Assembly (NCBI GenBank): GCA_900554725.1
Contig: USII01000049.1
Span: 1-7,474 of the forward strand
Source of the DNA: an uncultured Eubacteriales bacterium
GTDB lineage: Bacteria; Bacillota; Clostridia; Christensenellales; Christensenellaceae
Direction of reading: 5' to 3'
Length of the DNA stretch: 7,474 nucleotides
Under the pieces are notes generated by a model that saw only the letters and a program-made list of their open reading frames with translations, had not been told where the DNA came from and ran no database searches. Position numbers and translations under genes: made by a program. Positions 1-5,976 of this stretch are shown piece after piece. Numbering within the stretch: position 1 is the first letter of the stretch; the number at the start of each line of letters is the position of its first letter.

Positions 1-772
1 CCACAAGGTCCAGCACAATCTGCCCTTCCTCCCTGCGGGAAATTTTATGATATTCGCTCTTTGCATATTCAAAAAGCGCGGAATCTTCCTCGCCCAAAAT
101 TTCACTTGCCCGCATGATAGCGGAAGAAACTTCGGGATTAAGCGCCGCCATGCGGGGGAGGATTTCCGCCCGGATGTAGTTTCTCGCGTATTTGAGCGCA
201 GCGTTGGTGGAATCCACCCGGAAGGGGATATTGTGGGCGCTGGCATACGCCTCGATATCCTTTCGGGAAATATCCAGCATCGGGCGGATAATCCCCGGGG
301 TTCTCTGATACTTCATGGTGGTCAGCCCCGCCATGCCGCTGCCCCGCACAAGGTTTAGCAGGAATGTCTCGGCAAAGTCGTCCTTATGATGAGCGATGGC
401 GATTTTGGAAAGCTTCAGGGCGCGCTTGCGCTCCTCGAAAAAGGCATAGCGCAGCCGCCGGGCCGCCGCCTCCAGGTTTTCTCCCGTCTGCGCCGCGATG
501 ACGGGCACATCTTCGCTGCCCGAATAGAAGGGAATGTGCATCTTCTCGCACTGCTCTTCCACAAAGTGCATATCCCCCACCGATTCTTCCGCCCGGATGC
601 CGTGCTCAAAATGCAGCGCATAGACATAAAACCCACTCCGCCTGGAGAGGGTATATAGAACATGCAGCAGCACCATGGAATCCACTCCCCCGGATACCGC
701 CACGCCCACGCGATCCCCAAGAGAGATGAGATTGTATTTTTTAATCGTTTTCTCTACCAAAGTTTCCAGCAT
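1..772 (-). CDS. tilS: tRNA(Ile)-lysidine synthetase, N-terminal part, runs off the left edge
   Basis: TilS uses ATP and lysine to convert C34 of the tRNA-Ile CAU anticodon to lysidine, so that the tRNA reads AUA and is charged with isoleucine; it is cytosolic and normally essential. I translated 257 codons from the ATG at 772-770 without a stop; the frame is open at base 1. The N-type ATP pyrophosphatase P-loop SGGVDSM lies at residues 27-33, an H-F-E-H-G-I-R stretch at 54-60 matches the family's HVNHGLR region, and HHKDDFAET at 128-136 is the second conserved TilS motif. Full TilS proteins are usually about 430-470 residues, so the C-terminal tRNA-binding part lies outside the window. The ATG is favoured because the first residues resemble family N termini and an in-frame TAA lies 12 bases upstream. 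There is no Shine-Dalgarno sequence, which is odd. It is divergent from the propeller gene. Confidence 0.93.
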   Translation of the reverse strand, partial: MLETLVEKTIKKYNLISLGDRVGVAVSGGVDSMVLLHVLYTLSRRSGFYVYALHFEHGIRAEESVGDMHFVEEQCEKMHIPFYSGSEDVPVIAAQTGENLEAAARRLRYAFFEERKRALKLSKIAIAHHKDDFAETFLLNLVRGSGMAGLTTMKYQRTPGIIRPMLDISRKDIEAYASAHNIPFRVDSTNAALKYARNYIRAEILPRMAALNPEVSSAIMRASEILGEEDSALFEYAKSEYHKISRREEGQIVLDLV

Positions 773-781
773 AACAACATT

Positions 782-810
782 ATTTTAATCGGTAGATGTT
801 TTTTTTACAA
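782..810 (-). promoter_or_regulatory. Candidate sigma-A promoter of tilS, very close to the start codon
   Basis: On the minus strand TTGTAA (plus 805-810) is followed after exactly 17 bases by TAAAAT (plus 782-787). The -10 matches TATAAT at 5 of 6 positions and the -35 matches TTGACA at 4 of 6. Transcription would begin around plus 775, only about three bases before the ATG at 772, giving an almost leaderless message. The neighbouring gene is divergent, so tilS must be first in its transcript, which supports a promoter here. Not experimentally shown. Confidence 0.5.
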
Positions 811-918
811 GAGCGAGTTATGAAATTTCCGTTAATTTGCCTTGTTTTCGCCTTTTTTATACATTTCTCCCCCTTGCCGCCAAACAAATGGCGCCGCCTG
901 CCCTTTTTCTTTACAATA

Positions 919-927
919 TGCTATAAT
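919..927 (+). promoter_or_regulatory. Extended -10 promoter of the beta-propeller gene
   Basis: A perfect TATAAT at 922-927 is preceded by TG one base upstream (919-920), the classic extended -10 pattern. No good -35 lies 16-18 bases upstream, as is common with extended -10 promoters. The predicted start is near 934, leaving about 36 bases of leader that carry the ribosome site at 956-962. This supports translation starting at 970 rather than at the upstream in-frame ATG codons. Confidence 0.6.
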
Positions 928-969
928 AAAGCTGCCCTTCCTGGGAAAAATAGCCGAGAGGTAAGAAAA

Positions 970-2613
970 TTGAAGACAAGCAGAATCTTTCGAATTTTTA
1001 TGATGCTTTTGGATACCATTGCCCTGGCACTTCTGCGCCCCTTCCGGAAATTTTCGCATTTGCAGTTTTTTGGAAGCCAGGCGCCTGTTCAGGGCGAGCC
1101 CCATGCCGTTGCGGGCACTCGCCCCGAAGACCTTGGCATTCAGGCCGAGCTGGAGGTGGATGGCAAGCCGGTAGAGAGCTACCAGAGAAGCCGCCCCATC
1201 CATATGCCAGAGGGTGTGCCCTATGGCAAAACCGAAGGCATTCTCACTTTCCGCGGGGACCCATTGCGCAGCGGCGCGGCCTATGGCCCCTTCCGCAAGG
1301 CGGGCAAGCTTAAAATCAAGTGGAGCGTCCCCACCGGGCGGCTGGCCAAGGGGTATGGCCATGGCTTCTGGACGGGCAGCGGCTGGACAGGACAGCCCCT
1401 CATCGCCCGCTGGGGGGAGCAGCAGCGCCAGGCCATGAACCTGTTCGAGCAGAAGAAGCAAAAAGATGGCCTTATTGAAGTAATCTATTCCACCATGGAT
1501 GGCAATGTGTATTTTATCGACCTGGAGGATGGCCAGCCCACGCGGGAAACCATAAAAGTCGGTCTGCCCTTTAAAGGCGCCGGTGCGCTGCACCCCTCCC
1601 TTCCACTGCTGCACCTGGGCCCGGGCGATTCAGGCGCAGGGGAAGGCGAATATGCCCGCGCCTATCTTTACAGCTTAATCGATGGGCAGAAGCTTTTGGA
1701 ATACGGCGGGCAGGATCCGTTTGCTCCCCGCAAGTTCTGTGGATTCGATAGCTCCCCCCTCTTTGACGAAGCTTCGGATACCATCATCGAGCCCAGCGAA
1801 AACGGCATCCTCTATACCTTCCGGCTCAATTCCAGCATAGGAGGGGATGGCAAGCTGCGCATCAACCCGGAGGAGATTGTCAAGCTGCGCTATCAAACCG
1901 CGCGCTCCGGAGAAGAGCGCTACTGGCTTGGCATGGAAGATAGCCCCGTCATCTGGAAAAACTACCTGTATATCGCCGATAACGGCGGAACGCTCCTCTG
2001 CATCGATTTGAACACCATGAGCGTCGTCTGGGCGCAGGATGTAGCAGATGATACCAACGGCTCTCCCGTCTTTTCCCTGGAAGACGGCACGCCCTACCTC
2101 TATCTCGGGACAAGCCTGCACTGGACGGCCAGCCGCCGCCTCAAGCTGGCAGATGCCCCCATCTTTAAAATCAACGCCATTACAGGTGAATATGAATGGA
2201 TACACAGCTATTTCTGCAATACCGTTGCCGGAGTTTCCGGGGGCGTGCAGGCCACATGCGCTCTTGGCCAGGGCAGCATAGAGGATCTTGTCATCTTCCC
2301 CGTCGCCCGGACGCCCTGGGTGCGCAGCGGTCTGCTTGTGGCGCTGGATAAAAAAACCGGCCAGGAAGTTTGGCGCTATAAGATGCGCGGCTATTCCTGG
2401 AGCTCGCCCGTCGCCCTCTACGCGGAAGATGGCACAGCCTATCTCGTGCAGGGGGATTCCCTTGGAATGCTGCACCTGCTGGATGCGCGCACCGGAACCC
2501 TGGTGGATAAAATTGCCCTGGGCGCCAATATCGAGGCCAGCCCGGCCGTCTTTGGCAATACCATTGTGGTGGGAACGCGGGGCATGAAGATTTTTGGCAT
2601 AGAAATTGCCTGA
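970..2613 (+). CDS. PQQ-like beta-propeller repeat protein, probably membrane-anchored or exported
   Basis: A 547-residue protein built largely of PQQ-type beta-propeller blades. The fold is a scaffold found in BamB-like proteins and quinoprotein dehydrogenases; the function of this clostridial family is not known to me. Visible blade motifs are LLVALDKKTGQEVWRYK (455-471), LHLLDARTGTLVDKI (501-515), LLCIDLNTMSVVWAQ (342-356), FKINAITGEYEWIH (399-412) and YFIDLEDGQPTRE (181-193). Residues 33-56 (FFGSQAPVQGEPHAVAG and following) look like a conserved family block ahead of the propeller. A weakly hydrophobic stretch at 9-25 could be a signal anchor. The TTG at 970 is chosen because GAGAGGT (956-962) sits 7 bases upstream and an extended -10 lies in front of it; the frame stays open back to 796, including an ATG at 820. 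No catalytic or quinone ligand can be assigned. It is monocistronic, ending before a strong terminator. Confidence 0.8.
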   Translation: MKTSRIFRIFMMLLDTIALALLRPFRKFSHLQFFGSQAPVQGEPHAVAGTRPEDLGIQAELEVDGKPVESYQRSRPIHMPEGVPYGKTEGILTFRGDPLRSGAAYGPFRKAGKLKIKWSVPTGRLAKGYGHGFWTGSGWTGQPLIARWGEQQRQAMNLFEQKKQKDGLIEVIYSTMDGNVYFIDLEDGQPTRETIKVGLPFKGAGALHPSLPLLHLGPGDSGAGEGEYARAYLYSLIDGQKLLEYGGQDPFAPRKFCGFDSSPLFDEASDTIIEPSENGILYTFRLNSSIGGDGKLRINPEEIVKLRYQTARSGEERYWLGMEDSPVIWKNYLYIADNGGTLLCIDLNTMSVVWAQDVADDTNGSPVFSLEDGTPYLYLGTSLHWTASRRLKLADAPIFKINAITGEYEWIHSYFCNTVAGVSGGVQATCALGQGSIEDLVIFPVARTPWVRSGLLVALDKKTGQEVWRYKMRGYSWSSPVALYAEDGTAYLVQGDSLGMLHLLDARTGTLVDKIALGANIEASPAVFGNTIVVGTRGMKIFGIEIA

Positions 2614-2637
2614 CGGCCAGGTTCTGCAAATAGAAAG

Positions 2638-2666
2638 AAAGCCCGGCAGCGCGCTGCCGGGCTTTT
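2638..2666 (+). terminator. Intrinsic terminator after the beta-propeller gene
   Basis: GCCCGGCAG (2641-2649) pairs perfectly with CTGCCGGGC (2654-2662) around a CGCG loop. The stem is extended by AAA/TTT and followed by TTTT at 2663-2666. It lies 25 bases after the TGA and closes the propeller transcript. Confidence 0.9.
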
Positions 2667-2706
2667 CCGTACCCACCCTGGAATGTGAAAAAAATATCAA
2701 AAGGCC

Positions 2707-2735
2707 TTGCCTTTTGCCGCCCTATCCAGTACAAT
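2707..2735 (+). promoter_or_regulatory. Sigma-A promoter of the Crp/Fnr regulator and transport block
   Basis: TTGCCT at 2707-2712, a 17-base spacer, and TACAAT at 2730-2735. The predicted transcription start is around 2742, which puts the candidate operator at 2748-2763 immediately downstream of the start and leaves about 38 bases of leader before the TTG start codon at 2780. Confidence 0.7.
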
Positions 2736-2747
2736 AGCGCTAGAAAG

Positions 2748-2763
2748 TGTATCATTTAAGACA
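2748..2763. promoter_or_regulatory. Candidate operator TGT-N10-ACA at the regulator's own transcription start
   Basis: The imperfect inverted repeat AAAGTGT (2744-2750), 10 bases, ACATTTT (2761-2767) has arms that agree at 6 of 7 positions. Its 16-base core agrees at 12 of 16 positions with the core at 3442-3457, including a shared TGTATCA. A dimeric Crp/Fnr protein would bind such a dyad; binding here, just downstream of the start, would repress. The link to the neighbouring regulator is an inference. Confidence 0.4.
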
Positions 2764-2779
2764 TTTTTATGGAGGAACT

Positions 2780-3400
2780 TTGGAAGTTTTGCAGAGCTGC
2801 CCGCTCTTTTCTGGCCTTACAGACGCGCAAATCCGCGCGCTTTTGGAGGATTTTGGGGGAGTGCGGCGCAAAATAAAAAAGGGCGAAGAGGTCCCTTCGC
2901 ATCGCCTGGGGCTGCTGCTCTCCGGCCAGCTTTTCATTCGGGGCCGCTCCATCGATAACCGGGTCTATGCATTAAACCGCATCTACCCCGGGGCGGCCTT
3001 TGGTGCGGCCTCGCTGTTTTTGGAGGATATCGAGCTTTCCAGTATCTTTGCGGAAAAGAGCAGCGAGGTGATTCTCTTTGCGCCCGAGCAGGCCTGGGCC
3101 ATGCTGCAATCTTCCCCCAGGTTTTGCCAAAACTACATTCGTTTCCTGTGCGGGCGCATCGCCTTTTTAAACAGGAAGATAGAGACCCTTTCAGGCCATA
3201 CCGCCGAGGGCAAGCTGCTCTCCTATTTGCAGCGGGAGCAGCAGGGCGGCGCTGTGAAAATCGCGAGTTTTCGCGCGCTGGCCGACCAGCTTGGCATTTC
3301 CAGGGCCTCGCTTTACCGGGCCATGGATGCGCTGGCCGCTGCGGGGCAGCTGGAGCGGCAGGGCGATACCCTTTCGCTTTTGGGTTCGGCGCCGGATTAA
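2780..3400 (+). CDS. Crp/Fnr-family transcriptional regulator
   Basis: A 206-residue regulator with an N-terminal effector-binding beta-roll (about 8-110), a dimerisation helix (about 114-137, around QNYIRFLCGRIAFLNRKI) and a C-terminal winged helix-turn-helix (about 163-200), whose recognition helix is in LGISRASLYRAMDAL (171-185). The cAMP phosphate-binding signature of CRP is absent: the pocket reads GAAFGAASLF (71-80) with no following Arg-Ser/Thr pair. Cysteines occur only at 7, 116 and 124, so an FNR-type iron-sulfur cluster is unlikely. The ligand is therefore unknown. The TTG at 2780 is chosen because GGAGG (2771-2775) precedes it by 4 bases; an in-frame GTG at 2747 would lie only about 5 bases into the predicted transcript and lacks a ribosome site. 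It sits 71 bases upstream of the binding-protein gene in the same direction, so it probably controls the transporter and itself. Confidence 0.88.
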   Translation: MEVLQSCPLFSGLTDAQIRALLEDFGGVRRKIKKGEEVPSHRLGLLLSGQLFIRGRSIDNRVYALNRIYPGAAFGAASLFLEDIELSSIFAEKSSEVILFAPEQAWAMLQSSPRFCQNYIRFLCGRIAFLNRKIETLSGHTAEGKLLSYLQREQQGGAVKIASFRALADQLGISRASLYRAMDALAAAGQLERQGDTLSLLGSAPD

Positions 3401-3424
3401 GCCCCGGCAACAAGTGGAGAACAG

Positions 3425-3439
3425 GCGCGCTTTGCGCGC
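3425..3439 (+). other. GC hairpin between regulator and binding-protein genes
   Basis: GCGCGC (3425-3430), TTT, GCGCGC (3434-3439) followed by TTT. It reads both as a tandem repeat of GCGCGCTTT and as a 6-base-pair hairpin with a 3-base loop. The T-run is short, so at most it is a leaky terminator, or a stabiliser of the mRNA 5' end, that would set the ratio of regulator to binding protein. Confidence 0.35.
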
Positions 3440-3441
3440 TT

Positions 3442-3457
3442 TGTATCAATTTTAACA
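3442..3457. promoter_or_regulatory. Second TGT-N10-ACA site, before the binding-protein ribosome site
   Basis: TTTGT (3440-3444), 10 bases, ACAAA (3455-3459) form a perfect 5-base dyad. The core matches 2748-2763 at 12 of 16 positions. I find no convincing promoter directly beside it, so the site might instead form an RNA hairpin; its right arm overlaps the ribosome site AAAGGAG at 3458-3464. Confidence 0.35.
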
Positions 3458-3471
3458 AAAGGAGTTTTCTC

Positions 3472-4497
3472 ATGAAAAAAGTACTTGCACTATTTTTGGC
3501 AGTGGCAATTGCCGCCTTTGGAATTGCCGGATGCACAAAGAAGGTGGAGCCCGCTCCCGTGGCCTCCTCTTCCCCCTCGGCTTCCGAGCCGGCAGAAAAG
3601 GCGGAAGTGAATGTGGCCGCCCTCAATGGGCCTACGGGCATGGGCATGGTCAAACTGATGAAAGACAGCGAAAACGGCGAGACGGAAAACGATTACACTT
3701 TCACCCTGGCGGGCGCGCCGGATGAAATCACCGGAAAGCTCACCAGCGGCGAAGTGGATATCGCCGCTATTCCCACAAACCTGGCTGCAACCCTGTATAA
3801 TAAGACGAGCGGGCAGGTTCAGATTGCGGCCATCAACACGCTGGGCGTGCTGTATATCGTTCAGACAGGCGAGGAAATCAGCTCCATTTCGGATTTGGAG
3901 GGCAAGAAAATCTACGCTTCCGGCCAGGGAAGCACGCCCGAATATGCCCTGAACTATATCCTGCGGGCCAACGGGCTGGAGGGAAAAGTTGAAGTGGAAT
4001 ACCGCTCGGAGCACAGCGAAGTTGTGGCCCTGCTTGCCAGCGGCGAAGCCAGCATCGCTCTGCTGCCCGAACCCTTTGTCACGGCCAGCAAAGCTCAGGT
4101 GGAAAACCTGACAACCGCCCTCGACATCACAGAGGAATGGGAAGCTGCCTGCAAAAAGGAGGGCAAGAATGGCGTGCTCTCCATGGGCTGCATCGCCGTG
4201 CGCACAGAATTTGCACAGGAGAACCCGGAGGCCCTTGCCGCATTTTTGCAGGAATATCGCGCTTCCATTGAATATGTGAACCAGAACACAGCCGATGCCG
4301 CCGCGCTCATTGCAGAGTATGAGATCGTCGCCAGCGCGCAAATTGCGGAACAGGCTCTTCCCGCTTGCAATATCGTATACATCGATGGCGTCACCATGAA
4401 GGATTCTCTTTCCAACTTCTTCGATGTGCTCTATGCGGCAAACCCCGCTTCTGTGGGCGGCGAAATCCCGGCGGATGATTTCTACTTTATCCAGTAG
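3472..4497 (+). CDS. ABC transporter substrate-binding lipoprotein, NitT/TauT (SsuA/NMT1-like) type
   Basis: A 341-residue extracellular ligand-binding lipoprotein that should deliver a small molecule to the permease and ATPase encoded downstream. A lysine-led hydrophobic signal peptide (1-20) ends in the lipobox GIAGC, with Cys21 as the lipidated residue. A Pro/Ser/Ala-rich linker (22-45) follows, then a type II periplasmic-binding fold. Recognisable family segments are NGPTGMGMVKLM (52-63), a DIAAIPTNLAATLYN stretch, TLGVLYIVQTGEE, and YASGQGSTPEYALNYIL, as I remember them from clostridial homologues annotated as nitrate/sulfonate/taurine-type binding proteins. The ATG has AAAGGAG at 3458-3464 with 7 bases spacing. 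The frame is open far upstream into the regulator gene, but that part lacks a signal and overlaps another gene. The ligand cannot be read from sequence. A strong terminator follows directly, so it can be made in excess over the permease. Confidence 0.88.
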   Translation: MKKVLALFLAVAIAAFGIAGCTKKVEPAPVASSSPSASEPAEKAEVNVAALNGPTGMGMVKLMKDSENGETENDYTFTLAGAPDEITGKLTSGEVDIAAIPTNLAATLYNKTSGQVQIAAINTLGVLYIVQTGEEISSISDLEGKKIYASGQGSTPEYALNYILRANGLEGKVEVEYRSEHSEVVALLASGEASIALLPEPFVTASKAQVENLTTALDITEEWEAACKKEGKNGVLSMGCIAVRTEFAQENPEALAAFLQEYRASIEYVNQNTADAAALIAEYEIVASAQIAEQALPACNIVYIDGVTMKDSLSNFFDVLYAANPASVGGEIPADDFYFIQ

Positions 4498-4510
4498 CCC
4501 CGCCTGTGCA

Positions 4511-4543
4511 AAAAGGGCTGGCACGCTGTGCCGGCCTTTTTTT
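4511..4543 (+). terminator. Intrinsic terminator after the binding-protein gene
   Basis: GGCTGGCAC (4516-4524) pairs with GTGCCGGCC (4528-4536) with one T-G wobble around a 3-base loop. The stem is flanked by AAAA on the left and followed by seven T residues (4537-4543). It begins 13 bases after the TAG and separates the binding protein from permease and ATPase. Confidence 0.88.
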
Positions 4544-4550
4544 GCGCGGC

Positions 4551-4579
4551 TGGCTTTTTCTCGGGAATTTTCATATAAT
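4551..4579 (+). promoter_or_regulatory. Promoter of the permease-ATPase pair
   Basis: A perfect TATAAT at 4574-4579 lies in the short gap after the terminator. The -35 at 17 bases, TGGCTT (4551-4556), is poor, so the promoter may need an activator. Transcription would begin around 4586, giving a leader of about 50 bases with a small hairpin. Confidence 0.55.
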
Positions 4580-4595
4580 AGAGGTACTGCCCTGC

Positions 4596-4612
4596 AAAAG
4601 CGGGGCGCTTTT
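4596..4612 (+). other. Hairpin in the permease 5' leader
   Basis: AAAAGCG (4596-4602), GGG, CGCTTTT (4606-4612): a perfect 7-base-pair stem with a 3-base loop, ending 8 bases before the ribosome site AAAGGAG at 4621-4627. It may be mRNA stabilising or a weak attenuator; it does not cover the ribosome site. Confidence 0.35.
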
Positions 4613-4635
4613 TCCAGGCGAAAGGAGCAAATCCC

Positions 4636-5367
4636 TTGAAAAAAACGCTGTGGACCTTATTTACCGCGGCCTTCTGGCTGGCCGTCTGGCAGGCGGCAGC
4701 CATGATTGTCGGCCAGGAGCTGCTGATCCCCTCCCCCTTTCTGGTGCTGGAGCGGCTGATCAGCCTGTGCGCGCAGTGGGAATTTTGGAAGAGCGCGCTT
4801 TTTTCCATGGGCCGTGTCCTTGCGGGATATGGCCTTGGCCTTGCGCTGGGGCTGCTGCTCGGGCTGCTGACAGCCTTTTTCCCCGCGCTCCATCGCCTTT
4901 TTTCCCCGCTTCTGGCCGTCATCCGGGCCACGCCTGTGGCGTCGTTTATCATACTTGTGCTCGTCTGGTTCGCCACGGGCAGCGTGCCCGTATTCATCTG
5001 CATGCTCATGGTCCTGGGGGTGACATGGGGCAATGTGGCCGAGGGCATTCACAGCGCAGATCCGAGGCTGCTGGAGATGGCAAGCGTTTACCGCCTCTCT
5101 TTTTTCCAGAAGTTGCGCGCCATCTACCTTGCCTCCATGCGGCCTTTCTTTTCCGCCGCAGCCTTTTCCTCCATCGGCCTTGCCTGGAAGGCGGGCATCG
5201 CGGCAGAGGTTATCTGCCGGCCTGAATTTTCCATCGGGCGGGAGCTGTATCAATCAAAAATCTACCTGGAAACGCCGGATCTCTTCGCGTGGACAGCCCT
5301 TGTCATCGCCCTTTCCATGGCCCTGGAAAAGCTGTTTCTCCGGCTTTTTAAAAGGAGGAGCTCATGA
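4636..5367 (+). CDS. ABC transporter permease, NitT/TauT (SsuC/TauC-like) type
   Basis: A 243-residue inner-membrane permease with about six hydrophobic segments: roughly 5-25, 61-82, 93-114, 116-133, 172-192 and 216-236. The cytoplasmic coupling loop that contacts the ATPase is at about 145-172 (LLEMASVYRLSFFQKLRAIY onward, ending S-M-R-P). It is a degenerate form of the EAA motif in which EMA replaces EAA and the usual glycine is not evident, a drift often seen in this family. The length is normal for SsuC/TauC proteins. The TTG at 4636 is chosen because AAAGGAG (4621-4627) lies 8 bases upstream and it yields a typical MKK-led first membrane helix. The last codons overlap the ATPase start in ATGA (5364-5367), which indicates translational coupling. 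Transported ligand unknown. Confidence 0.9.
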   Translation: MKKTLWTLFTAAFWLAVWQAAAMIVGQELLIPSPFLVLERLISLCAQWEFWKSALFSMGRVLAGYGLGLALGLLLGLLTAFFPALHRLFSPLLAVIRATPVASFIILVLVWFATGSVPVFICMLMVLGVTWGNVAEGIHSADPRLLEMASVYRLSFFQKLRAIYLASMRPFFSAAAFSSIGLAWKAGIAAEVICRPEFSIGRELYQSKIYLETPDLFAWTALVIALSMALEKLFLRLFKRRSS

Positions 5368-5945
5368 TCTGTTTTTCGCATGTGGATAAATCCTTTGGCA
5401 GCCTGCCCGTTCTGCGGGATTTTTCCCTCTCGCTTGGGCAGGGAGAGCAGCTTTGCCTGATCGGGCCATCCGGCCAGGGCAAGAGCACAGTGCTGAACCT
5501 GGCCGCCGGGCTGCTGCTGCCCGACCGCGGCAGCGTTTCCAGGGCGACAGACCGCATAAGCTATGTCTTCCAGGAGGACCGCCTTCTGCCCTGGCTCAGC
5601 GCGCGGCAGAATGTCGCCCTGGTTTCTGGCAGCGAGGAAGCGACCCGCTGGCTTTGCGCGCTGGGGCTGGGCGATTTTCTAGATGCCCTCCCCTCTTCTC
5701 TTTCCGGCGGCATGGCCAGGCGGGTTGCCATTGCCCGGGCTCTTGCCTATCCGGCAGATCTCTACCTGTTCGACGAACCCTTTAAGGGCCTGGATGAGCA
5801 GACGCTGCAAACCGTGCTGGGCGTTGTGAAAAAGGCCATCTTTGGCAAAACCGCCCTCTTCGTTTCCCACAACCCGGAGGAGCTTGGCCTGCCCACCCTG
5901 CTCCTGCCCGGCATCCGCCCAGCTTCCCAGGGCGGCCAGAGCTGA
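5364..5945 (+). CDS. ABC transporter ATP-binding protein, short NitT/TauT (SsuB/TauB-like) type
   Basis: The 193-residue ATPase that powers the permease. All catalytic motifs are present: Walker A GPSGQGKST (34-42), Q-loop around FQEDRLLPW (69-77), signature LSGGMARRVAIARAL (113-127), Walker B LYLFDEP (133-139), a D-loop at GLD (142-144) and the switch histidine in SHN (168-170). The LSGGM variant of the signature is usual for this family. It is clearly shorter than the roughly 250 residues of SsuB/TauB: the region between Q-loop and signature is trimmed and the protein ends about 23 residues after the switch histidine. No frameshift is apparent, so it is probably functional. The start is the ATG in the ATGA overlap, with AAAGGAGGAG just upstream at about 5350-5359. 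Confidence 0.92.
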   Translation: MICFSHVDKSFGSLPVLRDFSLSLGQGEQLCLIGPSGQGKSTVLNLAAGLLLPDRGSVSRATDRISYVFQEDRLLPWLSARQNVALVSGSEEATRWLCALGLGDFLDALPSSLSGGMARRVAIARALAYPADLYLFDEPFKGLDEQTLQTVLGVVKKAIFGKTALFVSHNPEELGLPTLLLPGIRPASQGGQS

Positions 5946-5954
5946 TTTTCTGCC

Positions 5955-5966
5955 GGGAAATTTCCC
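5955..5966. repeat. Perfect 12-base palindrome GGGAAATTTCCC upstream of the rubrerythrin promoter
   Basis: It begins 10 bases after the ATPase stop. The same arms recur at 6034-6047 with two bases inserted at the centre, and both copies are followed by CA. Centre-to-centre distance is 80 bases. It is too short as a hairpin (usable stem of four pairs) to terminate, so a protein-binding site is the simpler reading. Confidence 0.45.
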
Positions 5967-5976
5967 AAAAATAGGC

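Noticed and set aside
910..927. TTTACA at 910-915 as the -35 for TATAAT at 922-927
   Set aside because: The spacer would be only 6 bases. The extended -10 reading explains the promoter better.
1675..2700. Long open frame on the minus strand opposite the propeller gene
   Set aside because: It is the antisense of a clearly coding PQQ-repeat gene and shows no recognisable domain; such frames are common in GC-rich coding DNA.
3124..3471. Upstream in-frame extension of the binding-protein gene into the regulator gene
   Set aside because: The translation there is arginine- and alanine-rich shadow of the regulator gene. The ATG at 3472 has a strong ribosome site and begins a proper lipoprotein signal peptide.
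3490..4524. Long minus-strand frame opposite the binding-protein gene
   Set aside because: It is the antisense of a clear lipoprotein gene, has no ribosome site and no domain, and its start would lie in the terminator.
4506..5225. Plus-strand frame of 239 codons overlapping the permease in another frame
   Set aside because: It starts in the terminator, is rich in Arg/Ala/Gly/Pro, and is out of frame with the clear permease.
5246..5261. A third TGTATCA copy
   Set aside because: It lies inside the permease coding sequence, encodes ordinary residues, and lacks the ACA right arm, so it is probably chance.
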